A stretch of DNA of 64,000 nt from Eubacteriales bacterium (GCA_030524175.1 JAUNHC010000004.1:111717-175716), one strand, 5' to 3'; shown: positions 8,955-17,682, counted from the first letter of the stretch. The notes: generated by a model from the letters alone, not told the origin. Program-made: numbers and translations.

Positions 8955-9371
8955 CGAGAGGGGCAAGCTCAGAGTTGCGAAGCCCGCATGCCCCTCTCGC
9001 GCTCTCCCCTGTTGGGCACGCTGGGCTGTGGTTTACCAGAGGGTGTTGGAGGGGACTAGATGTGGGAATGAGAAGATGGAGTATGAAGAGAGGCCGCTGT
9101 GTTGGAGAAGACAGCGGTTATTTTTGTTTTGTATTTTTTTGAACTCTGATGCAAGGAGAACATAGCTCAGGGAGGTGATGCTTATTTTTCTCATGCACGG
9201 ACAGTATATCTCAAGGAAGCTCTATTCGTGTAGCTCCAGCGTACATCAAGAAAGCTGCGGTAAATTCGTAAAGTTTCACCCAATTCCTCTGCGCACCCAC
9301 CACCTGCGTGCCCAACAGGGGAGAGCTCGAGAGGGGCATGCGGGCTTCGCAACTCTGAGCTTGCCCTCTCG
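8955..9371. repeat. Intergenic element with 67-bp terminal inverted arms
   Basis: The 560-base gap between the aldolase gene and rpsT holds no credible gene. Arm 1 (8955-9021) and the reverse complement of arm 2 (9306-9371) match over 67 positions with one missing G and one C/A difference. Each arm is itself a nested palindrome: CGAGAGGGGC pairs with GCCCCTCTCG, and an inner TGCG/CGCA hairpin sits between. The interior of about 285 bases has no long ORF; it contains an intrinsic terminator at 9094-9130. The shape resembles a paired REP-like or non-autonomous mobile repeat. No target-site duplication was obvious. Confidence 0.8.
9094..9130 (+). terminator. Intrinsic terminator inside the inverted-repeat element
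   Basis: CCGCTGT (9094-9100) and ACAGCGG (9111-9117) form a 7-bp stem with a 10-base loop, followed by TTATTTTTGTTTT. It would stop transcription of the kinase-aldolase operon. Confidence 0.75.
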
Positions 9372-9428
9372 AAATACTCCCGCAGCCAATTCCTTCATCT
9401 CAAAATAGACCAAATAAAATAATCTAAT

Positions 9429-9468
9429 AAAAAAAAGAGAGCAATCACATGACGGTATGATTGCTCTC
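9429..9468 (-). terminator. Intrinsic terminator of rpsT
   Basis: On the - strand, GAGAGCAATCA and TGATTGCTCTC (9437-9447 and 9458-9468) form an 11-bp stem with a 10-base loop followed by a run of eight Ts (the As at 9429-9436 on the + strand). It begins about 40 bases after the rpsT stop codon. Confidence 0.88.
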
Positions 9469-9509
9469 CCTTTTAATTATAAGCTTATAACTAAAAATTA
9501 CCTCTTCTA

Positions 9510-9773
9510 TTAGCCGATGCTGTTAACGGCTTTTGTTAAACGAGAAACTTTTCTTGCGCAGTTGTTTTTGTGGTAAACTCCTTTAGAAGTTGCTTTGCTG
9601 ATTGTGGAGATTGCATCTTTTAATGCGGTCTCAGCAACTGCCTTGTCGTTGTTTGCTACAGCAGCTTCAACTTTCTTGATGGATGTCTTAACAGCAGATC
9701 TGACAGCTTTATTTCTCGCAGCTTTTGTCTTGTTTACTAAAATTCTTTTTTTAGCAGATTTGATATTAGCCAA
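9510..9773 (-). CDS. rpsT: Small ribosomal subunit protein S20, TTG start
   Basis: 87 residues matching S20: ANIKSAKKR at the N-terminus, then a very basic helical protein ending ARKVSRLTKAVNSIG. S20 binds 16S rRNA early in 30S assembly. The start is a TTG at 9773-9771: GGAGGT lies at 9786-9781, exactly 7 bases upstream, and the next codons give the conserved ANIKSAKKR. A longer frame starting at the TTG at 9788 would begin inside the ribosome site and add five non-conserved residues. There is no ATG option. E. coli rpsT also uses UUG, which is linked there to autogenous control. The gene stands alone, with its own promoter, leader hairpin and terminator, divergent from gpr. Confidence 0.96.
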   Translation of the reverse strand: MANIKSAKKRILVNKTKAARNKAVRSAVKTSIKKVEAAVANNDKAVAETALKDAISTISKATSKGVYHKNNCARKVSRLTKAVNSIG

Positions 9774-9825
9774 TTCGTACACCTCCAATTCCAGGATAAA
9801 ATAATAGTGAAAATATTTTCTTCTC

Positions 9826-9853
9826 CATAGAAACAGACACGGGCGTTTCTATG
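9826..9853 (-). promoter_or_regulatory. Hairpin in the rpsT 5' leader
   Basis: CATAGAAAC (9826-9834) and GTTTCTATG (9845-9853) pair perfectly over 9 bp with a 10-base loop. The hairpin falls between the predicted rpsT promoter and its ribosome site, about 40 bases before GGAGGT. It is a candidate control element for S20 synthesis; no T run follows, so it is not a terminator. Confidence 0.5.
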
Positions 9854-9867
9854 AAACATGCTTATAT

Positions 9868-9896
9868 AGTTTAGTATAATTGCCAGAGAATGTCAA
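9868..9896 (-). promoter_or_regulatory. Sigma-A promoter of rpsT
   Basis: Reading the - strand, TTGACA (9896-9891) is a perfect -35, followed by a 17-base spacer and TAAACT (9873-9868) as -10. It gives a leader of roughly 85-90 bases before the TTG start. Confidence 0.65.
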
Positions 9897-9990
9897 TACA
9901 TATTTCTGCAAAAAATGTAAAAAATAAAAAGAAATAAGCTGCTGGACATGAAATAAAGTACAGCAAAAAAGGAAGCTGGAGGATGAAAGG

Positions 9991-10899
9991 ATGTTGGGAA
10001 ATTATCGAATCAGAACAGACCTGGCAGTGGAGACAACAGAGCGGTATAAAGAGGAAAATGTAGAGATCCGCGGGGTGGAGATCAAGGAGGATTATGATAA
10101 AGAGAAGGATATACGTACGACGGTGGTAAAAATTAAGACTGAGAACGGTGCAAAGGCTATGGGCAGGCCTCAGGGAAATTATATTACCATTGAGGCACCT
10201 AATCTTTCGTCTCCGGATGAGGATTACCACAGGGAGGTTTCTGAGGAGGTGGCGAAACATCTGAGACAGCTTATCGATCTTTCAAAAGAGCAGTCGATTC
10301 TGGTAGTGGGACTTGGAAACCAGGGTATCACAGCGGATTCGCTGGGTCCCCATGTGGTGGAGAATCTGCGCATGACAAGACATATCATCCGTGAATATGG
10401 TCTTAAGGGCATGGGGGAAGAGAAAATGCACCGCACCAGCGGCATTATTCCGGGAGTTATGGCTCAGACAGGCATGGAGACATCTGAGATCATACAGGGT
10501 GTTGTTTCTGAGACTCAGCCTGATGTGGTCATTGCCATCGACGCACTGGCTGCACGCAGTACAAGAAGACTGAACCGCACCATTCAGATCACGGATACGG
10601 GAATCAATCCGGGCTCCGGCGTGGGAAACCACCGTATCGGGCTTACAGAGGAAAACCTGCAGGTAAAAGTGATAGGCATCGGTGTGCCTACAGTGGTGGA
10701 CGCTGCCACTATTGTTCACGATTCCATGGCTCATCTTCTGGATGCTCTGGATGAAGCGGAGCAAAAGGAATTTCTTGAGGAAATGATCTCGCCCCATCTT
10801 CATAGTATGTTTGTCACCCCAAAGGATGTGGATGAAACAGTAAAATATTTAAGCTTTACCATTTCCGAGGGACTGAATCTTGCTTTTGCACAAGTATAA
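9991..10899 (+). CDS. gpr: Germination protease GPR (spore endopeptidase)
   Basis: 302 residues with the GPR signature throughout: RTDLAVE near the N-terminus, VVGLGNQGITADSLGP, HRTSGIIPGVMAQTGMET, DVVIAIDALAARS and the TDTGINPGSGVGNHR segment. GPR is made in the forespore as a zymogen, trims its own N-terminus and then degrades small acid-soluble spore proteins at germination; it is an atypical peptidase family (M63/A25) without a standard catalytic motif. GGAGG precedes the ATG. It is divergent from rpsT and only about 40 bases upstream of spoIIP, so a sporulation transcription unit is likely. I could not identify a convincing sigma-F/G promoter by eye. Confidence 0.97.
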   Translation: MLGNYRIRTDLAVETTERYKEENVEIRGVEIKEDYDKEKDIRTTVVKIKTENGAKAMGRPQGNYITIEAPNLSSPDEDYHREVSEEVAKHLRQLIDLSKEQSILVVGLGNQGITADSLGPHVVENLRMTRHIIREYGLKGMGEEKMHRTSGIIPGVMAQTGMETSEIIQGVVSETQPDVVIAIDALAARSTRRLNRTIQITDTGINPGSGVGNHRIGLTEENLQVKVIGIGVPTVVDAATIVHDSMAHLLDALDEAEQKEFLEEMISPHLHSMFVTPKDVDETVKYLSFTISEGLNLAFAQV

Positions 10900-10942
10900 T
10901 CCGTCCGGTTCTGTCATAGGATACCTTTAAAGAGGTGATTGT

Positions 10943-12367
10943 GTGACAAATTTCCAGAGGGCATTCTGTGTATTTTTAAGCCTGTGTTTTTTTCTCGTTC
11001 TGGCTGTGATGCCGGGGCCTTTTTTCCTGCGCGGCAATGTGTACAGGCAGTTCCCGCTGTATTGCTTTCTGGAAGATGAGGCCACCGATATACCTCAGAG
11101 CGAAGACCCTGAGACTTACGAAAAAATTATTGAGAGTAATGCTGATTACCTTGGGAAAAAGGCTCAGGAGGAGAATCATTCCCAACAAGAGGAAACTTTG
11201 CTTGCCAAGGCTGCAAAAGAACAGGCGGCTGCAGAGAAAAAAAAGGATACTTCTTCAAAGGACAAAGACAAAACCCAAAAAGAGGACAAACTTCAGGAAG
11301 AAAAATCAGAAGAGGACAGCAGCCTGCAGGATGAAGAAGACAGTAGGGATACTGAAAAGAAAGAAAACAACACGGCAGATACAAAGTCTGAAGATGAAAC
11401 AAAAGGTCAGGATTCACAAGATAAAGGGTTAGACAGCAAAAAAAATGCACAGGGTGAGACTCAGGGTGATAAGGCTCAGGGCGAGGACGAGGGCGATAAG
11501 CCCCAAGGTGAGGAACAGGGCGGAGATTCCCGGGGAGAAGACCTGAGGGCTGCGGCTGCGGCCATTGAACCTCATCCTGTGGTTGATCTTTCTCCGGAAA
11601 GTCTGGCTGACTATGATTATCTTCTGGGTCAGTTTTTTATCCTGGATCCTAATACGGCCACCAGTGCAGACCAGCTCAATGCAGCCCGGTTCCTGGGTGA
11701 GGACTTTACCATGAAGCAGGATGCCTCGGCACCCCAGATACTCATTTACCACAGCCACTCCCAGGAAACCTTTGTGGATTCACGGGAAGGGGAACCGGAG
11801 GATACTGTTGTGGGGGTAGGGAATTACCTGACTCAGCTTCTCACAGACACATATGGGTATAATGTCATGCATGTGACAGAAACCTTTGACATAATTGACG
11901 GTGAAATTGACCGCAGCCGGGCATATGATTATGCCCGGGAGTACATTGAACAGGTTCTTGAGGAAAATCCTAGTATTGAGGTGATCATTGACCTGCACAG
12001 GGACGGCGTGCCGGAGGACCGTCATCTGGTGACGGAGATCAACGGAAAAGACACGGCACAGATCATGTTTTACAACGGTTTAAGCTATACGGTGAGCCAC
12101 GGGAAGGTGGAATACCTGCCTAATCCCTATATTGAAGATAACCTGGCTTTTTCTTTTCAGCTGGAATATCAGGCAGCACAGTATTATCCTGATATTTACC
12201 GTGGAATTTACCTTGCTGGCCTCCGGTATAACCTGCATCTGCGCCCGAAGGCCCTTCTTTTGGAGGCGGGAGCCCAGACCAATACGGTGCAGGAGGTGAA
12301 GAATGCAATGGAGCCCTTTGCAGATATCCTTGACAGAGTATTAAAAGGCGGTGACAAACCAAGGTAA
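10943..12367 (+). CDS. spoIIP: Stage II sporulation protein P, cell-wall hydrolase for engulfment
   Basis: 474 residues with a GTG start behind AGAGGTG. A single N-terminal membrane segment (about 7-27) anchors it. Residues of about 70-195 are a Glu/Lys/Asp/Gln-rich low-complexity stretch with short GDKAQGED/GDKPQGEE repeats. The SpoIIP domain covers about 265-470, with LIYHSHSQETF, VGVGNYL and the DLHRDG motif typical of this amidase/endopeptidase. SpoIIP, with SpoIID and SpoIIM, thins peptidoglycan during engulfment. Placement directly after gpr is common in clostridia. The charged linker is longer than I would expect from the Bacillus protein; it may be a flexible spacer in the intermembrane space. 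Confidence 0.95.
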   Translation: MTNFQRAFCVFLSLCFFLVLAVMPGPFFLRGNVYRQFPLYCFLEDEATDIPQSEDPETYEKIIESNADYLGKKAQEENHSQQEETLLAKAAKEQAAAEKKKDTSSKDKDKTQKEDKLQEEKSEEDSSLQDEEDSRDTEKKENNTADTKSEDETKGQDSQDKGLDSKKNAQGETQGDKAQGEDEGDKPQGEEQGGDSRGEDLRAAAAAIEPHPVVDLSPESLADYDYLLGQFFILDPNTATSADQLNAARFLGEDFTMKQDASAPQILIYHSHSQETFVDSREGEPEDTVVGVGNYLTQLLTDTYGYNVMHVTETFDIIDGEIDRSRAYDYAREYIEQVLEENPSIEVIIDLHRDGVPEDRHLVTEINGKDTAQIMFYNGLSYTVSHGKVEYLPNPYIEDNLAFSFQLEYQAAQYYPDIYRGIYLAGLRYNLHLRPKALLLEAGAQTNTVQEVKNAMEPFADILDRVLKGGDKPR

Positions 12368-12380
12368 ATTGTGCTATAAT
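12351..12380 (+). promoter_or_regulatory. Promoter of lepA
   Basis: GTGACA (12351-12356, one mismatch to consensus) and TATAAT (12375-12380) are 18 bases apart. The -10 is preceded by TG (12372-12373), making it an extended -10. The -35 overlaps the last codons of spoIIP. Confidence 0.65.
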
Positions 12381-12431
12381 ACAAAATTAGCAAACAGACA
12401 GTAAGATGAAGATAGAGGAGGAACTCCTGGA

Positions 12432-14240
12432 ATGATAGACCAGAGTAAAATTCGTAATTTCTGTATTATTGCACATATTGATCACGGAAAATCCACACTG
12501 GCCGACAGGATTATTGAGAAAACAGGCCTTCTCACCGAGCGTGAGATGCAGTCCCAGGTACTGGACAATATGGATTTGGAACGGGAGCGCGGAATTACTA
12601 TAAAATCCCAGGCCGTGCGTATTGTCTACAGGGCAAAAGACGGTGAAGAATATATTTTTAATTTAATTGATACCCCAGGTCATGTAGATTTTAACTATGA
12701 GGTGTCTCGAAGCCTGGCAGCCTGCGACGGTGCCATTCTGGTGGTGGATGCTGCACAGGGGATCGAAGCTCAGACCCTGGCAAATGTTTACCTTGCTCTT
12801 GACCATGACCTGGATGTGCTTCCGGTGATCAATAAAATTGACCTTCCAAGTGCAGATCCGTCCCGGGTTATCAGTGAAATAGAGGATGTTATCGGGCTGG
12901 AAGCTCATGATGCGCCTCAGATATCTGCCAAGACAGGCATAAATATTGAAGATGTTCTGGAGCAGATCGTGAAGAAAATCCCGGCGCCCCAGGGAGACGT
13001 TCAGGCCCCCTTGAAGGCTTTGATTTTTGACTCCATCTATGATCCGTATAAAGGGGTGATCGTATTCTGCCGTATTATGGACGGCAGCGTGAAAAAAGGA
13101 ACCCCCATCAGGATGATGGCTACCGGATTTAAGACGGAAGTGGTGGAAGTGGGATATTTCGGCGCAGGACAGTTTCTCCCCTGTGAGGAGCTGACCGCAG
13201 GAATGGTTGGTTATATCACTGCCAGTATTAAAAATGTACAGGATACACGGGTTGGTGATACAGTCACTGACGATTCCCGTCCCTGCGCAGAGGCACTGCC
13301 GGGATACAAAAAAGTAAATCCCATGGTTTACTGCGGGCTTTATCCGGCAGATGGTGCCAAATACGGAGATTTGCGGGACGCTCTGGAGAAACTCCAGCTT
13401 AACGATGCTTCTCTTTTCTATGAGCCGGAGACTTCCGTGGCCTTAGGATTTGGGTTCCGCTGCGGTTTTCTGGGACTGCTTCACCTGGAGATCATCCAGG
13501 AACGTTTGGAGAGAGAGTACAATCTTGATTTAGTCACTACCGCGCCCAGTGTTATCTATAAAGTGTATAAGACAAATGGGGAGGTAATGGATCTGACTAA
13601 CCCCACCAACCTTCCGGACCCTTCCGAGATTGAATACATGGAAGAGCCTATGGTCAATGCAGAGATTATGGTGACTACAGAGTTTATCGGAGCCATTATG
13701 GATCTCTGCCAGGAGCGCAGGGGCCAGTATCTGGGAATGGATTATATGGAAGAGACACGTGCTCTTTTGAAGTACAAGCTTCCATTGAATGAAATAATTT
13801 ACGACTTTTTTGACGCCCTGAAGTCCCGTTCCAGAGGGTATGCGTCCCTGGACTATGAGCTTTGCGGTTATGAGCGCAGCGAGCTTGTGAAGCTGGATAT
13901 TCTGGTGAACAAAGAGGAAGTGGATGCATTGTCCTTTATTGTCCACGGGGATACCGCTTATGAGCGGGGCCGTAAAATGTGTGAAAAATTGAAGGAAGAA
14001 ATCCCCCGCCAGCTTTTTGAGATTCCTATCCAGGCAGCAGTAGGCAGTAAGATCATCGCCAGGGAGACTGTAAAGGCCATGCGCAAGGATGTGCTGGCAA
14101 AGTGCTATGGCGGAGATATTACCAGAAAGAAGAAGCTGCTGGAGAAACAAAAAGAAGGCAAGAAGCGTATGCGCCAGGTGGGAAATGTGGAGATACCTCA
14201 GAAAGCCTTTATGAGTGTATTGAAGCTGGATGATAAATGA
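12432..14240 (+). CDS. lepA: Elongation factor 4 (LepA), ribosome back-translocating GTPase
   Basis: 602 residues, the normal EF4 length. GTPase motifs are AHIDHGKST (14-22), DTPGHVDF near 80-87 and [10 protein letters not shown]. The EF-G-like domains and the LepA C-terminal domain follow, closing with [20 protein letters not shown], a family hallmark. EF4 binds ribosomes at the membrane or in the cytosol and affects initiation and stalled elongation. GAGGAGG lies upstream of the ATG, and an extended -10 promoter overlaps the end of spoIIP. In many Firmicutes lepA precedes hemW; here a small lipoprotein gene sits between them. Confidence 0.98.
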   Translation: MIDQSKIRNFCIIAHIDHGKSTLADRIIEKTGLLTEREMQSQVLDNMDLERERGITIKSQAVRIVYRAKDGEEYIFNLIDTPGHVDFNYEVSRSLAACDGAILVVDAAQGIEAQTLANVYLALDHDLDVLPVINKIDLPSADPSRVISEIEDVIGLEAHDAPQISAKTGINIEDVLEQIVKKIPAPQGDVQAPLKALIFDSIYDPYKGVIVFCRIMDGSVKKGTPIRMMATGFKTEVVEVGYFGAGQFLPCEELTAGMVGYITASIKNVQDTRVGDTVTDDSRPCAEALPGYKKVNPMVYCGLYPADGAKYGDLRDALEKLQLNDASLFYEPETSVALGFGFRCGFLGLLHLEIIQERLEREYNLDLVTTAPSVIYKVYKTNGEVMDLTNPTNLPDPSEIEYMEEPMVNAEIMVTTEFIGAIMDLCQERRGQYLGMDYMEETRALLKYKLPLNEIIYDFFDALKSRSRGYASLDYELCGYERSELVKLDILVNKEEVDALSFIVHGDTAYERGRKMCEKLKEEIPRQLFEIPIQAAVGSKIIARETVKAMRKDVLAKCYGGDITRKKKLLEKQKEGKKRMRQVGNVEIPQKAFMSVLKLDDK

Positions 14241-14298
14241 CCGGAGGCCATTGTGCGGGGCAGAGCGCTGACATTGTCCCGTTTTCCGGCAGCGGAGG

Positions 14299-14328
14299 GT
14301 AACAATTCAGGTAATCCTGAACTGTTAC
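14299..14328 (+). promoter_or_regulatory. 13-bp hairpin just before the lipoprotein ribosome site
   Basis: GTAACAATTCAGG (14299-14311) and CCTGAACTGTTAC (14316-14328) pair with one A/C mismatch around a TAAT loop. It ends 3 bases before GGAGG (14332-14336) of the next gene. No T run follows, so it is unlikely to be a terminator; it may affect ribosome access or mRNA stability. Confidence 0.45.
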
Positions 14329-14342
14329 AACGGAGGAACATC

Positions 14343-14618
14343 ATGAAAAGAACATACAGAAAAGTATTGGTTTTTACTTTAGCTCTGTCAGCTTCCATTT
14401 TCATATCAGGATGTGGATGCGGGAAGAAGAAGGAACCGGATGCCCAATCCCAGCAGGTGTTAAAAATTACCATCACTCCTTCTGTGGCACCGACCAAGGC
14501 GCCGGATGAGATGAATCCCGAGGCCGTGGTCACCAACGGAAATATGACCATGGTCAATGAGTATCTTGACCAGAAAAGCAGTCAGGAGAGTCAGAATGAA
14601 AACTCAGCTGGAGAATAG
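14343..14618 (+). CDS. Small predicted lipoprotein
   Basis: 91 residues. A basic N-terminus and hydrophobic core end in a lipobox (FISGC, lipidated Cys near 24), then GCGKKKEP, a Pro/Thr-rich stretch and an acidic Ser/Gln/Asn-rich tail. ATG 14343 is preceded by GGAGG; a longer frame from 14253 has no ribosome site. The gene overlaps the start of hemW by 23 bases, so the two are translationally linked. I recognise no domain; function is unknown. Membrane anchoring on the outer face is inferred from the lipobox. Confidence 0.7.
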   Translation: MKRTYRKVLVFTLALSASIFISGCGCGKKKEPDAQSQQVLKITITPSVAPTKAPDEMNPEAVVTNGNMTMVNEYLDQKSSQESQNENSAGE

Positions 14619-15738
14619 GGAACTTGAATTATATGTACACATTCCTTTCTGCGTAAAGAAATGTGATTACTGTGATTTTTTGTCAGGTCCGGTATCTGTG
14701 GAAACACAGGAAAAATATGTCACGGCTCTGGAACAGGAAATGGAGACAGTTAAGGAAGGGGTAGGGAGAAATGTGGTTTCCGTATTTATAGGAGGCGGCA
14801 CCCCTTCTCTCTTATCTCCTTCTCATATGGAAAGAATATTAAAGCAATTATATAGGAAATTTAATATTACCCCGGATGCCGAAATCACTATGGAGGCCAA
14901 TCCGGGGACTTTGTGTTTGGAAAAGCTGGAAACCTGCCGGAGATGGGGAGTTAACAGGTTAAGCATTGGTCTTCAGTCCCCTGATGACAGGGAACTGAAG
15001 ATGCTGGGGAGGATCCACACATACCGTGAATTTGTGGAAAGCTTTACCATTGCAAGAAACGCAGGATTTGATAATATAAATGTTGATCTGATGTTCGCCA
15101 TTCCCGGGCAGGAATATGAAGGGTGGATAAGGAATCTGAAGCAGACTGCAGAACTGGGGCCGGAGCATATTTCAGCTTACAGCCTTATTGTTGAACCGGG
15201 GACTCCTCTGGCACAAAGAAACCTGGAGCTGCCTTCTGAGGATACGGAGTACCGTATGTATGAGGATACTGGGGAGATACTGGGAGAATACGGCTATGAG
15301 CAATATGAAATATCCAATTATGCCAGGCCGGGTTTTGCCTGCCGCCATAATGCAGGATACTGGAAAAGAACAGATTATCTTGGACTTGGACTGGGGGCAG
15401 CCTCTTTATTTGACCACAGGCGTTTTTCCAACACAAGTGATATGGAGGAATATATAAAGGACTGCACCCGCCCGGAGAAGCTGCGAAGAGAGGAAACAAT
15501 GTTGACCAGGGAAGATGAAATGGGAGAATTTATGTTTCTGGGACTTCGTATGGCGGAGGGGATCAGTAAGGCTGAGTTTGAAGATATATTTGGATGTAAT
15601 ATAGAAGCAGTATATGGCAGTGTCCTGAATAAGTATAAAAATATGTCACTGTTAGCAGAAGAAGACAACAGGATTTTTCTTACCCGTAGAGGAATCCATG
15701 TGAGCAATACCATAATGGCGGATTTTTTGCTGCCATAG
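14596..15738 (+). CDS. hemW: HemW-type radical SAM protein (haem chaperone)
   Basis: 380 residues. The radical-SAM cysteines are in PFCVKKCDYCDF (Cys19, 23, 26), followed by GGGTPS, EANPGT and the HemW-style SLGLQS-like NRLSIGLQS segment. A C-terminal HemN-type winged-helix region is present. HemW proteins bind haem and a 4Fe-4S cluster; the older label, oxygen-independent coproporphyrinogen III oxidase, fits this family poorly. AGGAGA precedes ATG 14596; the frame upstream to 14557 lies within the lipoprotein gene. It follows lepA and the lipoprotein in an apparent operon. Confidence 0.93.
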   Translation: MKTQLENRELELYVHIPFCVKKCDYCDFLSGPVSVETQEKYVTALEQEMETVKEGVGRNVVSVFIGGGTPSLLSPSHMERILKQLYRKFNITPDAEITMEANPGTLCLEKLETCRRWGVNRLSIGLQSPDDRELKMLGRIHTYREFVESFTIARNAGFDNINVDLMFAIPGQEYEGWIRNLKQTAELGPEHISAYSLIVEPGTPLAQRNLELPSEDTEYRMYEDTGEILGEYGYEQYEISNYARPGFACRHNAGYWKRTDYLGLGLGAASLFDHRRFSNTSDMEEYIKDCTRPEKLRREETMLTREDEMGEFMFLGLRMAEGISKAEFEDIFGCNIEAVYGSVLNKYKNMSLLAEEDNRIFLTRRGIHVSNTIMADFLLP

Positions 15739-15761
15739 AGAAAAAGAAAGAAGGAATGAAA

Positions 15762-16115
15762 ATGCTGCAGATTTTGTGCCTGTTTTTTCCTGGGTGTCTG
15801 TCAATGGCAGTGTACCGCCTTGTGCGGGGGAAAGATGAAAAGGATAAAGGACTGTTTGACTTGGTTATGATTTACGGCGCATTTGCTTTTGTAGACACTG
15901 CCATAGCCTTGATCTTAGTTTCTTTTTTCGGGAATGCCGGTCAGACCTGTATTCAGGGAAATGTGAATGATGGATATATATCCATGAAATTTATGCTCAT
16001 CAGCATAGTAGTGGCTGCTGTTGTTGGATTTGCAGGCAAGGTTATTGAAACTTATGCACATTATGAGCTTACTGTAGGGAAAAAAGAAGGTATGAAAGAT
16101 GAAAAAGAGGATTAA
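15762..16115 (+). CDS. Small integral membrane protein of unknown function
   Basis: 117 residues with three probable membrane segments (about 1-18, 33-56 and 75-96) and a charged, Lys/Glu-rich C-terminus. ATG 15762 is 7 bases from AAGGA; the in-frame ATG at 15756 is too close. It begins 23 bases after hemW and overlaps the phosphoglycerol transferase gene by 17 bases, which argues for coupled translation and a shared role at the membrane. I recognise no family. Confidence 0.65.
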   Translation: MLQILCLFFPGCLSMAVYRLVRGKDEKDKGLFDLVMIYGAFAFVDTAIALILVSFFGNAGQTCIQGNVNDGYISMKFMLISIVVAAVVGFAGKVIETYAHYELTVGKKEGMKDEKED

Positions 16116-17682
16116 GGATTTTTTGGGATACCTTTTTGTTTTTCTCCTGAGCTTTATAGGGGGACTTTTGGCTTTTGCTGCGAAATGGGCGGTTTCATCC
16201 TTTGGCAATATTTCAGTGGATGAGATCATATTTCATCTTAAGGTGCCCTTACAAGGAACTGATACCGGTGCCGTAAAGGCTTTTGCCATACAGGCGCTTA
16301 TTCCGGCCCTCATTATCACAGGTGTGTTTTTAACTATGCATGTACTGGCCGGAAGAAAAGAGGGGATTCTCCGTCGCTGGAGAGAGCGGGATAAAAAAGA
16401 AGTCTGGCTGCGCATGAAGAAGAAAACAGGGGAGGAGAAAGAATGTCTCATTGTCCCTGTTGTTTTTTCAAAAGGTGCTGTCCTGGCTCTTGCCTCTCTG
16501 TGCTGTTTATTTGGCATATCTTATGGAGCAAGGATCATTCCTGTGGCTGATTATGTGAAACGTGCATTGCATGACTCTTCTTTTATTCAGGAGAATTATG
16601 CGGATCCTTTGAGCACAGCCGTCACTTTTCCTGAAAAAAAGAGAAATCTCATTTACATATATCTGGAGTCTATGGAAACTTCTTTTATGGATGAGGCTCA
16701 CGGGGGTGCTGTGAAGGTTAATTACATACCGGAGCTGACTGAGCTGGCAGAGGAGAATATAAGTTTTTCTTCCAAGTCAGGGGATAAGTTTGGCGGCGCC
16801 CGTATGGTTACGGGAACTACCTGGACTATGGCCGGGATGTTTTCCCAGACAAGCGGGCTGCCCCTGAAGCTGCCTGTGAGAAATAACGAAATGTCCCATT
16901 ATGAAAAATTCTTCCCGGGGGTTACAACACTTGGGGAGATACTTGAAGATGCAGGATATGACAACTGGCTTGTTCTTGGGTCTGATATTACTTTCGGAGG
17001 AAGAAAAGCCTATTTCACCCAGCACGGGGATTATCAGTACCTGGATTATATAACAGCTCTTAAAGATGGCCTTATCCCCCAGGGGTATAAAAAATTCTGG
17101 GGCTTTGAGGACAGAAAATTATTCCAATTTGCAAAGGAAAAGGCTGATGAGCTGTCCCATGGCGGCAAGCCTTTCAATATGACTCTGCTCACAGTGGACA
17201 CCCATATGCCCAATGGCAGCAGATGCAGTCTCTGTGAAAAACAATACCCCACTAAATATGAGAATGCTCTGTCCTGCTCCAGCCGTCAGGTGGCAGACTT
17301 TGTGAAATGGCTTAAGAAACAGGATTTCTATAAAAATACCACTGTGATCATATCCGGCGACCATATCAGCATGGCACGGGGATTTACAGATACTGCCATT
17401 CCTGCGGGTTACCAGCGGCAGACTTATAATTGTATCATAAATCCGCCTGTCAAGCCTGCGAAGGAGGAGAACAGGGAATTCACAAATATGGATATGTTCC
17501 CCACAACTCTGGCAGCATTGGGATGCACCATTGAGGGAGACCGTCTTGGCCTGGGCACCAACTTGTTTTCTGAAAGAAAAACACTTCTTGAAAGTGTGGG
17601 AATTGAAAAAATGGACAATGAGCTTCAGGCAGGATCGAAATTTTATGACAGCCATTTTATGTATGGAAAAAAAGATAAGTAA
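16099..17682 (+). CDS. LTA-synthase-like phosphoglycerol transferase (sulfatase fold)
   Basis: 527 residues. Three N-terminal membrane segments (about 8-32, 55-77, 121-145) precede an extracellular alkaline-phosphatase/sulfatase-fold domain. Metal and catalytic motifs are visible: YLESME near 189, the candidate nucleophile Thr in GTTWTM near 237, and SGDHISM near 418. LtaS/MdoB enzymes transfer glycerol-phosphate units from phosphatidylglycerol to glycolipid or glycan acceptors. Classical LtaS has five membrane helices, so this looks like the shorter OpgB/MdoB-like branch. It could make a lipoteichoic-acid-like polymer or decorate a glycan. A small membrane protein overlaps its start. Confidence 0.87.
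   Translation: MKKRIKDFLGYLFVFLLSFIGGLLAFAAKWAVSSFGNISVDEIIFHLKVPLQGTDTGAVKAFAIQALIPALIITGVFLTMHVLAGRKEGILRRWRERDKKEVWLRMKKKTGEEKECLIVPVVFSKGAVLALASLCCLFGISYGARIIPVADYVKRALHDSSFIQENYADPLSTAVTFPEKKRNLIYIYLESMETSFMDEAHGGAVKVNYIPELTELAEENISFSSKSGDKFGGARMVTGTTWTMAGMFSQTSGLPLKLPVRNNEMSHYEKFFPGVTTLGEILEDAGYDNWLVLGSDITFGGRKAYFTQHGDYQYLDYITALKDGLIPQGYKKFWGFEDRKLFQFAKEKADELSHGGKPFNMTLLTVDTHMPNGSRCSLCEKQYPTKYENALSCSSRQVADFVKWLKKQDFYKNTTVIISGDHISMARGFTDTAIPAGYQRQTYNCIINPPVKPAKEENREFTNMDMFPTTLAALGCTIEGDRLGLGTNLFSERKTLLESVGIEKMDNELQAGSKFYDSHFMYGKKDK

Noticed and set aside
9175-9408. 77-codon + strand frame across the second inverted arm
   Set aside because: It runs through the palindromic arm, has no homology I recognise, and its sequence is dictated by the repeat.
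9595-9804. 69-codon + strand frame opposite rpsT
   Set aside because: Exact antisense of the S20 gene; hydrophobic look arises from the Lys/Ala-rich complement.
9900-9985. Sigma-F or sigma-G promoter for gpr
   Set aside because: Expected from biology, but I found no pair of elements with acceptable match and spacing.
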